From a virus, in the IMG/VR virus record IMGVR_UViG_3300025641_000012, positions 1 to 51,991 of that record: 51,991 bases of DNA; one strand, given 5' to 3'. Numbering within the stretch: position 1 is the stretch's first letter; each line of letters begins with the position of its first letter. The notes beneath the pieces are model-generated. The model saw only the letters and a list, made by a program, of their open reading frames with translations, did not search any database and had not been told where the DNA came from. The position numbers and the translations under genes are program-made. Of this stretch, positions 9,524 to 16,075 are shown piece by piece.

Positions 9524-9574
9524 ATTATAGTGGTCTATATTTTAGATAATTGTCCATTAATAGACCACTATAAT
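9524..9574 (+). repeat. 15-bp perfect inverted repeat between terminator and late promoter
   Basis: ATTATAGTGGTCTAT (9524-9538) is exactly the reverse complement of ATAGACCACTATAAT (9560-9574), with a 21-nt AT-rich spacer. The downstream arm ends three bases before a TATAAATA element. It has no T run, so it is not an ordinary terminator. It could be a protein-binding operator, an RNA hairpin upstream of the late start site, or a remnant of a mobile element. Confidence 0.8.
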
Positions 9575-9577
9575 GTG

Positions 9578-9585
9578 TATAAATA
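9578..9585 (+). promoter_or_regulatory. T4-type late promoter TATAAATA
   Basis: An exact late -10 element lies 24 bp before the ATG of the second tail-tube-like gene, immediately after the terminator and inverted repeat. It starts a new late unit including the oxygenase gene. Confidence 0.85.
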
Positions 9586-9609
9586 AAAGTAAAATCAACG
9601 AGAGTTATA

Positions 9610-10110
9610 ATGGCAGAGTTAACATCAAATAAAAATTATCTACAACCCACGGGATTTAAGATTATTATATCCGGTGATGGTTATAAGAATCTGAGTTATT
9701 TTGCGCAGAGTGTAACACATCCTGGCTCCTCAGTTAATCCAACAGAACTACCAGTTGCACGTATTACTTCGGTTCCTCTTGCGGGTGATAAAATTACCTA
9801 TGGGGAACTCACCGTAGAGATCATTCTTGATGAAGATATTGTTGCATACAAAGAGATGCAGAACTGGTTGGAACGTATCGTGAATCAGGGACAAGACAAT
9901 AGTGTAGGCGCAGAGGGTACTACACGAAGTAGTTATGCAGATATAACATTGATTATCATGTCTAGTCACAACAACAAGAATGTGCAGATAAAGTATTTTG
10001 ATGCCCTTCCTACAAACTTGAGTCCTATCACTTTACAATCTAATGTTAGTGATATACAATACCCTACATTCACAGTAAGCTTTAGGTTTAGTTCTTTCGA
10101 GTTGTTATAA
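9610..10110 (+). CDS. gp19/gp54-like tail tube family protein
   Basis: The 166 aa protein has the layout of the T4 tail-tube fold: an early strand FKIIISGDG, a PGSS turn, a KITYGELTVEIILDED strand pair, then MQNWLERIV and a C-terminal FTVSFRF strand. The true tube protein at 3716 has the matching elements (TVTVINDTG, MERWMNGI, FTVTFQVQY). T4 has two relatives of gp19 fold, gp19 and the baseplate tube initiator gp54, so a baseplate or tube-initiation role is the most likely. It is transcribed from its own late promoter. It is not assigned a firm symbol because gp54 identity cannot be shown by eye. Confidence 0.65.
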   Translation: MAELTSNKNYLQPTGFKIIISGDGYKNLSYFAQSVTHPGSSVNPTELPVARITSVPLAGDKITYGELTVEIILDEDIVAYKEMQNWLERIVNQGQDNSVGAEGTTRSSYADITLIIMSSHNNKNVQIKYFDALPTNLSPITLQSNVSDIQYPTFTVSFRFSSFELL

Positions 10111-10734
10111 ATGAGACACGTCTATATTATGAATGAGAATCTTCTGGATATACTAGAAGGTTTTAGAGAGTTGTTTATTGACAAATACGATGTTACCAAG
10201 ACCAATACCTTTCTTGATGGAGAGAATAGAGATCATTGGATTAGTGACGAATACTTACAATCTATACAAGTAGGTCATGATGGATCACCCGAATCAGCAA
10301 GGTCTTATTGTCTCAAGCCCGATCATGACGATTCATCTAATCTGGACTACCGAAAATCCTATATAACATTGGATGAAAGATTGAAGACTGAACTAGGAGT
10401 GCGCAATTCTGCGCTTAGTCAGTTATATCCGGTTGGTGGATATATTGGATGGCATACAAATCAAAACGCATCTTCATACAATCTTATATTCACATGGAGC
10501 GAGACCGGTGATGGTTATTTTGAGTGGGTCGATCCCATAACAAAAGATCATATTCGCATGAAGGATAAGAAGGGGTGGACATGTAAGGCTGGATACTTTG
10601 GTTCTTCTGAAGAGACAGATAAAATTATATACCATTGCGCATCAACAGACAGTAAAAGAATTACCCTCTCATATACTCTCGGGTTCAATCTAGAGTTCTG
10701 GGAAGACGTTATTGATCATATAAATACAGTTTGA
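10111..10734 (+). CDS. 2OG-Fe(II) oxygenase-like protein (copy 1)
   Basis: A double-stranded beta-helix dioxygenase-like protein of 207 aa. The core shows YPVGGYIGWHTN (His115, Asn117), then YFEWVDPITK, the distal His at IYHCA (about 175) and the 2-oxoglutarate-binding Arg in KRITLSYTL (about 183). The usual HxD metal motif is here HTN. A clear relative with the same HTN is encoded at 37256, so the change is conserved in this family. The target is unknown; related marine phage proteins are thought to modify proteins or nucleic acid. It begins directly after the preceding stop. The late promoter of uvsY lies inside its 3' end. Confidence 0.8.
   Translation: MRHVYIMNENLLDILEGFRELFIDKYDVTKTNTFLDGENRDHWISDEYLQSIQVGHDGSPESARSYCLKPDHDDSSNLDYRKSYITLDERLKTELGVRNSALSQLYPVGGYIGWHTNQNASSYNLIFTWSETGDGYFEWVDPITKDHIRMKDKKGWTCKAGYFGSSEETDKIIYHCASTDSKRITLSYTLGFNLEFWEDVIDHINTV
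10719..10726 (+). promoter_or_regulatory. T4-type late promoter TATAAATA before uvsY
   Basis: An exact late element is embedded in the last codons of the oxygenase gene, about 24 bp before the uvsY ATG. Late expression of this recombination mediator fits recombination-dependent replication late in infection. Confidence 0.7.
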
Positions 10735-10749
10735 TTATTGGAGATTATT

Positions 10750-11196
10750 ATGTTAGACCTTGAAAGTATATTATCAGAGTGGAAAGAGGATTCCCAAATT
10801 CCACAACACCAACTGGACGAGGCGTCTCGACACACACCTAGTCTACATGCAAAATATTTACAGTACCTATCTCTCACAAAGTTACAACTCAAACGTGCAG
10901 AGAACTCTCAGAAGACTCTCTTGTTACAAAAATGGAAGTACTATAATGGTAAGATGGATCAAAAAGAGTTACTTGCTACTGGATGGGATTTAGATCCATT
11001 CGATGGACTCAAGGTACTCAAGGGTGACATGGATTTGTATTATGATGCAGATCCTGAGATTCAGAAATCCGAAGAGAAGTTACAGTACTATAATACAATT
11101 ATAGATACATTGAAAGAAATCGTACAAAGTCTCAACTGGAGACACCAAACGATTGGAAATATGATTCGGTATAGAGCGTTTGAAGCGGGTGCATAA
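10750..11196 (+). CDS. uvsY: UvsY recombination mediator
   Basis: Recombination mediator that loads UvsX recombinase onto single-stranded DNA covered by gp32. The protein has 148 aa from this start (T4 UvsY is 137 aa). The conserved pattern is an N-terminal LDLESILSEWKEDS, a central helical KYYNGK, and a C-terminal SLNWRHQTIGNMIRYRAFEAG. I chose the ATG at 10750, which has GGAG six bases upstream, over an in-frame TTG at 10738. It lies upstream of uvsW as in other T4-like genomes. Confidence 0.92.
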   Translation: MLDLESILSEWKEDSQIPQHQLDEASRHTPSLHAKYLQYLSLTKLQLKRAENSQKTLLLQKWKYYNGKMDQKELLATGWDLDPFDGLKVLKGDMDLYYDADPEIQKSEEKLQYYNTIIDTLKEIVQSLNWRHQTIGNMIRYRAFEAGA

Positions 11197-11197
11197 G

Positions 11198-11362
11198 ATG
11201 CGACAGTACGATGACGAAGACTTAGACAAAGCGAATTGGTTACACGAACATGGTATGTGTGTACAATTTAATATGATCGACTTGGCAAAGAGACTATATG
11301 AACAAAGACAACACGATACGAATAAGGATGTTAAACCACTCGTATCTGGCGATAGAGAGTAA
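11198..11362 (+). CDS. Small hypothetical protein overlapping uvsW
   Basis: A 54 aa charged ORF starting MRQYDDEDLDKANW one base after the uvsY stop and filling the gap to uvsW. Its last 65 nt overlap the uvsW start in another frame. No family is recognised. The start codon lacks a strong ribosome binding site, so translation may depend on coupling to uvsY. It could be a non-coding spacer read by chance, but it fills the gap neatly and has a plausible composition. Confidence 0.5.
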   Translation: MRQYDDEDLDKANWLHEHGMCVQFNMIDLAKRLYEQRQHDTNKDVKPLVSGDRE

Positions 11363-12809
11363 CGCATCCCAAGAGATGGAACTCCGTGAGTTCTTTGCAT
11401 TTTTTGTGCCTGGATATAAGTACATGCCGGCATACAAACGTAAGGTTTGGGACGGCCGCGTAAAACTTTACAACACCGTGACCAAGACTTTGAACGTGGG
11501 TCTTTATCATCACTTGCGTAAATTCTGTGGTGATAGATTCTATCCCCTACAGATATTAGAACATGAAGAGTATGGTGTACCTAGTGCAACTACGAAGGTT
11601 AATCATCCTGAGTTGGTAAAGTATCTAGGAAACCTCGGTAGTCCGTTCGATACAAGAGATTATCAGTATGAAGCGATATCTCATGGTATTGAAAACAAGC
11701 GGTGTTTGTTACTATCTCCAACCGGCAGCGGCAAGAGTTTTATTATATACAATTTATTACGGTTTGTCAAGGATAAAGAAGGTGTAGGTAAAACTTTAGT
11801 TATTGTTCCTACAACAAGTCTAGTTGAACAGATGTATAAAGACTTCGCTGACTATGGTTATGACGTAGAGAACGAATGTCACAAGATCTACTCCGGTAAG
11901 GAGAAGGTTACTGATAAAGATGTCATCATCTCTACTTGGCAGTCAATCTATAAGTTTGGCCCGGAGTGGTTCGAACAATTCGATGCAGTGTTTGGTGACG
12001 AAGTTCACTTATTCAAGGCAAAGTCTCTGTCTACCATGATGGACAAATGTGTTAATGCGAAGTATAGGTTTGGTACTACGGGTACACTGGATGGTACCGA
12101 GACGAACAAACTTGTACTTGAGGGTTTGTTTGGCCCTGTATATAAGGTAACTACTACTGCAAAGTTGCAGGAAGAGAAGACACTTGCAGACCTAGAGATC
12201 TCTATTCTTCTTCTGAGGTATCACAATGATATCTGTCAACGGATGAAGGACAAAACCTATCAGGAAGAGATTGACTACATAGTTACAAATGAACGCAGGA
12301 ATAAGTTCATTACTAAACTTACAAAGGACTTGGAAGGTAATAGTCTGGTCATGTTTCAGTTCGTTGAGAAACACGGTAAAGTTCTGTATGAGATGATAAA
12401 GGATTCGGTATCAGATACCGACCGAAAAGTATTCTATGTATCGGGAGAAGTTGATGCAACTGACCGAGAGAAAATTAGGGGAATAGTGGAGAAAGAAAAT
12501 GATGCAATTATTGTCGCTAGTCTGGGGACTTTTAGTACTGGTATCAACATTAGGAATCTTCACAATATTGTGTTTGGGACTCCATCAAAGTCTCAAGTCA
12601 AAGTACTTCAGTCAATCGGACGAGGACTCAGACAATCCGACAACGAAGCAGTGACAAAGTTATTCGATATTGCTGACGACTTCTCTGTAAAAGGACACCG
12701 TAACTTTACTTTAAACCATTCGGGTGAACGTGTTAAGATGTACACGAAAGAGGGTTTTAAGTATAAGATATATAAGATAGACCTAAAAGGAAACGATGAT
12801 GATATATGA
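11298..12809 (+). CDS. uvsW: UvsW DNA/RNA helicase
   Basis: Superfamily 2 helicase that unwinds R-loops and branched DNA, turning off origin-dependent replication and promoting recombination-dependent replication. Motifs are SPTGSGKS (motif I), GDEVH (motif II), GTTGT (motif III) and QSIGRGLRQ (motif VI). The N-terminal HARE-HTH-like part aligns with T4 UvsW from its first residues, which supports the 11298 start over the later ATG at 11328. The length is 503 aa. The following gene overlaps its end by 14 nt. Confidence 0.96.
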   Translation: MNKDNTIRIRMLNHSYLAIESNASQEMELREFFAFFVPGYKYMPAYKRKVWDGRVKLYNTVTKTLNVGLYHHLRKFCGDRFYPLQILEHEEYGVPSATTKVNHPELVKYLGNLGSPFDTRDYQYEAISHGIENKRCLLLSPTGSGKSFIIYNLLRFVKDKEGVGKTLVIVPTTSLVEQMYKDFADYGYDVENECHKIYSGKEKVTDKDVIISTWQSIYKFGPEWFEQFDAVFGDEVHLFKAKSLSTMMDKCVNAKYRFGTTGTLDGTETNKLVLEGLFGPVYKVTTTAKLQEEKTLADLEISILLLRYHNDICQRMKDKTYQEEIDYIVTNERRNKFITKLTKDLEGNSLVMFQFVEKHGKVLYEMIKDSVSDTDRKVFYVSGEVDATDREKIRGIVEKENDAIIVASLGTFSTGINIRNLHNIVFGTPSKSQVKVLQSIGRGLRQSDNEAVTKLFDIADDFSVKGHRNFTLNHSGERVKMYTKEGFKYKIYKIDLKGNDDDI

Positions 12810-13185
12810 TTTAAAACAAGTGAAACAACTCAAGTTATCCACTGGTGAAGAGATCATGTGTGAGATCCTTGAGGAAGATGATTATGATCTTATTATTAGA
12901 AATCCTCTTACCATCCAGTTTGCGCAAGCCGAAGATGGCCAGAGAATGTGGTCGTTCCGTTTGTTCATGTGTTATCAGGATGATCCGGATAGATTCATTC
13001 TTTTGAAGTTGGATAAGATTGTCAGTATCGCTAATCCAGTTGACGAAATTTTGAAACAGTATGTTCAAGCAGTTGATTCTATAATGGATTATGAAGGTAC
13101 TGAACCAGAGTATGACGATGAGTTTGTTTCGATGGATAGTGACTCACCTAATAACATTTTAAAGTTCCCTACAACCATTCACTAA
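12796..13185 (+). CDS. Conserved phage protein, possible small beta-barrel (Sm-like)
   Basis: A 129 aa protein with an N-terminal pattern typical of a small beta-barrel: VKQLKLSTGEEIMCEILE, DYDLIIRNPLTIQF, then LLKLDKIVSIANPVD. This resembles Sm/Lsm-like strands (inference from pattern only). The C-terminal 40 residues are acidic and probably disordered. Two ATGs (12796, 12799) follow an AAGG. It overlaps the uvsW end, suggesting coupled translation. Function is unknown. Confidence 0.6.
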   Translation: MMIYDLKQVKQLKLSTGEEIMCEILEEDDYDLIIRNPLTIQFAQAEDGQRMWSFRLFMCYQDDPDRFILLKLDKIVSIANPVDEILKQYVQAVDSIMDYEGTEPEYDDEFVSMDSDSPNNILKFPTTIH

Positions 13186-13278
13186 ACGTTACATTGACTG
13201 GGGGGCAGACAACATGCTTATTTTATCACATAAAAAAGATTATGTCAAGTTATATTTTAATTATATTAGGATTATTTT

Positions 13279-13767
13279 ATGAAAGTTGGTTTAACCGCCT
13301 CTACATTTGATTTGTTACATGCAGGTCATATATCAATGTTACGTGAATCGAAGACACAGTGTGACTACCTTATATGCGCACTTCAGATAGACCCTTCTAC
13401 TGATCGTTCAGAAAAAAACTCTCCTGTCCAGACGTTGGTCGAAAGATACACCCAACTATCTGCGGTTAAGTATGTGGATGAGATAATCCCGTACCAGACC
13501 GAAAAGGACTTGGAGGACATTCTAAAGATGGTTGATATCGATGTGAGAATCATTGGTAGTGAATATAAAGACACGACCTTCACCGGACGTGCAACTTGTG
13601 CAGCCCGTGGTATAGAGATATACTTTAATAAGAGAGACCACAGATTTTCGACCAGTGACCTCCGCAAACGAGTATCCATGAAAGACCCCCTGATGGGTAT
13701 GAAAGTTACCCAAGAAGAAGCGGTAAGAAAGAAAGCAGAAGATTGGTTACAACTACAGAACAGTTAA
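13279..13767 (+). CDS. Cytidylyltransferase-like nucleotidyltransferase
   Basis: A 162 aa protein of the HxGH nucleotidyltransferase superfamily (TagD, glycerol-3-phosphate cytidylyltransferase type). It shows HAGH at residues 14-17 and the C-terminal signature FSTSDLRKR (about 123-131), which matches the family ISTT-x-L-R/K element. Such enzymes form CDP-linked or ADP-linked alcohols and sugars. It could serve surface-glycan or cofactor metabolism during infection, but the substrate cannot be read from sequence. AGGA precedes the ATG. The next gene has its own promoter. Confidence 0.8.
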   Translation: MKVGLTASTFDLLHAGHISMLRESKTQCDYLICALQIDPSTDRSEKNSPVQTLVERYTQLSAVKYVDEIIPYQTEKDLEDILKMVDIDVRIIGSEYKDTTFTGRATCAARGIEIYFNKRDHRFSTSDLRKRVSMKDPLMGMKVTQEEAVRKKAEDWLQLQNS

Positions 13768-13770
13768 CCC

Positions 13771-13799
13771 TTGACATTCATACCCTAAGATAGTATAAT
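13771..13799 (+). promoter_or_regulatory. Consensus sigma70-type promoter before gene 55
   Basis: TTGACA (13771-13776), exactly 17 bp, TATAAT (13794-13799). This is a perfect host-type early promoter, with a predicted start around 13806 and a short leader to the gene 55 ATG at 13827. Confidence 0.93.
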
Positions 13800-13826
13800 A
13801 GGGTAAATATAAAGTGAGAGTACCAA

Positions 13827-14411
13827 ATGAAACCTAAAGATAGACCGCACTACGTAAACAACAAAGAGTTCTCCTTAGCGGTAGTAGATTACTGTGAAAG
13901 TGTGCAGAACGCCACCTTAAACGGTAATGAACGTCCGATGATTAACGATTATATCGCATTGTGTTTTCTGAAGATTGCAGAAGGACTTTCACACAAGTCC
14001 AACTTTGTTCGTTACACTTACCGTGAAGAGATGGTCATGGATGCAGTAGAAAACTGTCTCAAGGCTATCGAGAACTATGACATCACTAAAGTTACTCGCA
14101 CCAACGCACCCAATGCTTTCGCATACTTTACACAGATCTCTTGGTACGCATTCCTCCGAAGAATCCAGAAAGAGAAGAAACAACAAGACATCAAGATGAA
14201 GTATATCGCAGAAGCGGACGTGAGTATGTTTGTTGATGAATCTGGTGACGGCGAATCCTATGGACAACATGTCGTGGAAGGATTACGGCATCGAATTGAT
14301 ACTGTTAAAGATGCGGATAAACAGTTCAAAGAGTATGTTAAAGAAGAAAAGAAACAGCGGAAGAGACGTGCAGTTAATGTCGATTCTGATCTTAGTGATT
14401 TTCTTACTTGA
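13827..14411 (+). CDS. 55: Late transcription sigma factor gp55
   Basis: Phage sigma factor that directs host RNA polymerase to TATAAATA late promoters. The 194 aa length is close to T4 gp55 (185 aa). The central region (FVRYTYREEMVMDAVENCLK through ITQ-like FAYFTQISWYAFLRRI, each given in part) corresponds to sigma region 2. The C-terminus ends SDLSDFLT, a hydrophobic-acidic tail of the type that binds the sliding clamp gp45. TATAAATA sites elsewhere in the window are its likely targets. Confidence 0.93.
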   Translation: MKPKDRPHYVNNKEFSLAVVDYCESVQNATLNGNERPMINDYIALCFLKIAEGLSHKSNFVRYTYREEMVMDAVENCLKAIENYDITKVTRTNAPNAFAYFTQISWYAFLRRIQKEKKQQDIKMKYIAEADVSMFVDESGDGESYGQHVVEGLRHRIDTVKDADKQFKEYVKEEKKQRKRRAVNVDSDLSDFLT

Positions 14412-14436
14412 CAGACTGATTTTTATCATGTATAAT
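14408..14436 (+). promoter_or_regulatory. Consensus sigma70-type promoter before gene 47
   Basis: TTGACA (14408-14413) overlaps the gene 55 stop codon; a 17-bp spacer and TATAAT (14431-14436) follow. It is perfect in both boxes and the predicted start is about 24 nt before the gene 47 ATG. Confidence 0.93.
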
Positions 14437-14466
14437 AGTAACATCTATTAATAAAATGAGTATTAT

Positions 14467-15531
14467 ATGAAGCTGGCAATCCTAAACGACACTCATGCAG
14501 GGTGTCGTAATTCTTCTGATATCTTTATGGGTTACCAAGAACGTTTCTATTCCGAAGTGTTCTTCCCGTATCTGTTAGAGAATAATATTACACAGATTCT
14601 CCATCTCGGAGATTACTACGACAATCGTAAGACTATTAACTTCAAAGCACTTGCGCATAATCGTAAGATCTTCCTAGAGAAGTTACGAGAGTATGGTATC
14701 ACTATGGATATCATTCCGGGCAATCATGACGTGTACTACAAGAACACCAATGAACTAAACGCACTGAAGGAACTCCAAGGTCACTACATGAATGAGGTTA
14801 ACCTTATCATGGAACCGACTACTATGGAGTATGGTGGACTGAAGGTTGCAATGGTTCCTTGGATCAATCCCGAGAACGAGAAAGAAACACTTGAGTTTCT
14901 GAAGAACACTAAAGCAGAAGTTGTGGGTGCACACCTTGAACTTGCAGGATTCGAGATGGCTCGTGGTCAAGTCTGTAAGGATGGTATGGATAAGTCTGCG
15001 TTTGATCGGTTCGAAACTGTACTGACCGGACACTTCCATGCCAAATCATCACAGGGTAATATCCACTACCTTGGTGCACAGATGGAATTCTTCTGGAATG
15101 ATTGCGGTGACCCTAAACACTTCCATGTCCTTGATACCAAAACAAGAGAAGTGGAAGCGATCCGTAACCCAATCACCATCTACGAAAAGATTTACTATGA
15201 CCACGAAGAGATGGGTGAGTGGAAGTTCAAGGATATGTCTTACTTAGATAATAAGTTTGTCAAGATCATAGTGAACAATAAGGGTGATGCTCTACAGTTC
15301 GAACGTTTTGTGGATCGTGTACAACAACAGAAGATTCATGAACTGAAGATTGCAGAAGACTTCAAAGATTTCCTTGGTGAGAATGTCGGTGATGAAAACA
15401 TATCTGTTGACGATACTCATACCTTAGTCAACGATTATATTGACAATGTTAATACTGATCTGAATAAGGACAGGATCAAAACAGAGATTTCATACCTTAT
15501 GAAAGAAGCCCAAAGTATGGAAGTAATTTAA
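14467..15531 (+). CDS. 47: Recombination nuclease subunit gp47
   Basis: Mre11/SbcD-type metallophosphoesterase that with gp46 resects DNA ends for recombination and host DNA breakdown. Metal-binding motifs are NDTHAG (Asp8, His10), GDYYDNR (Asp49), PGNHD (85-88) and TGHFHA in the middle of the protein. The 354 aa length matches T4 gp47 (339 aa). The partner gene 46 normally follows directly, but here a Mom-like gene is inserted between them. Confidence 0.96.
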   Translation: MKLAILNDTHAGCRNSSDIFMGYQERFYSEVFFPYLLENNITQILHLGDYYDNRKTINFKALAHNRKIFLEKLREYGITMDIIPGNHDVYYKNTNELNALKELQGHYMNEVNLIMEPTTMEYGGLKVAMVPWINPENEKETLEFLKNTKAEVVGAHLELAGFEMARGQVCKDGMDKSAFDRFETVLTGHFHAKSSQGNIHYLGAQMEFFWNDCGDPKHFHVLDTKTREVEAIRNPITIYEKIYYDHEEMGEWKFKDMSYLDNKFVKIIVNNKGDALQFERFVDRVQQQKIHELKIAEDFKDFLGENVGDENISVDDTHTLVNDYIDNVNTDLNKDRIKTEISYLMKEAQSMEVI

Positions 15532-15532
15532 T

Positions 15533-16060
15533 TTGAAGAGTGAATATGGTGTTCGAGAGATAACCATGAGTCAAGGATCAGATTGTATTAAGAGGTACCA
15601 CTATCTTGGTACCCCATACATGGATGCACCGACCAATAAGTTTTATGGTTTGATCCACGGTGAGGATGTCGTGGGGGTGGTTCAGTTCAGTGACGGTCAT
15701 TGTCATCCGTCTTTCGTTCCAATCTACTTTGGAGTGGACTCCCCCACGACCGGACTCTGGGACATGGCCAGACTGGTCGTATCCGCCAAACACCAAAACG
15801 AATATAACATTACCTCGTGGTTTCTATCGCGAGCATTGAAGATGTTGAAACCTAGGTATGTGTTGACAATGGCAGACCGTAGGATGCACAATGGTACTAT
15901 CTATGCGGCAACTGGGTTCGACTACTATGGACTTCAGAAGGGCGGGGACAGAGCCATTCGGGGTTATGAGGACGTGGAGTTTCATGTATTCACTAAGTCA
16001 TATGACCCTTCTATTAAATGCGTGTGGGATAAAATAAAGTTTGACAAGACTGACTATTAA
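15533..16060 (+). CDS. Mom-like / GNAT-fold protein between genes 47 and 46
   Basis: A 175 aa protein whose order of blocks resembles phage Mu Mom and related GNAT-fold proteins: RYHYLGTPY, then VVGVVQFSDG, LWDMARLVVSA, NITSWFLSRALKMLKP, and LTMADRRMHNGTIYAATGF. Mom converts adenine in DNA to a carbamoylmethyl-type modified base, protecting it from restriction. Whether this protein modifies DNA is inference. The start is uncertain: TTG at 15533 (one base after gene 47, keeping an N-terminal strand) or ATG at 15566. The promoter of gene 46 lies in its last codons. Confidence 0.7.
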   Translation: MKSEYGVREITMSQGSDCIKRYHYLGTPYMDAPTNKFYGLIHGEDVVGVVQFSDGHCHPSFVPIYFGVDSPTTGLWDMARLVVSAKHQNEYNITSWFLSRALKMLKPRYVLTMADRRMHNGTIYAATGFDYYGLQKGGDRAIRGYEDVEFHVFTKSYDPSIKCVWDKIKFDKTDY

Positions 16061-16069
16061 TGGTATAAT
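16041..16069 (+). promoter_or_regulatory. Consensus sigma70-type promoter giving a leaderless gene 46 mRNA
   Basis: TTGACA (16041-16046), 17 bp, TATAAT (16064-16069). The gene 46 ATG begins only seven bases after the -10 box, so the expected transcription start falls on or beside the ATG itself. Confidence 0.92.
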
Positions 16070-16075
16070 ACCTGT

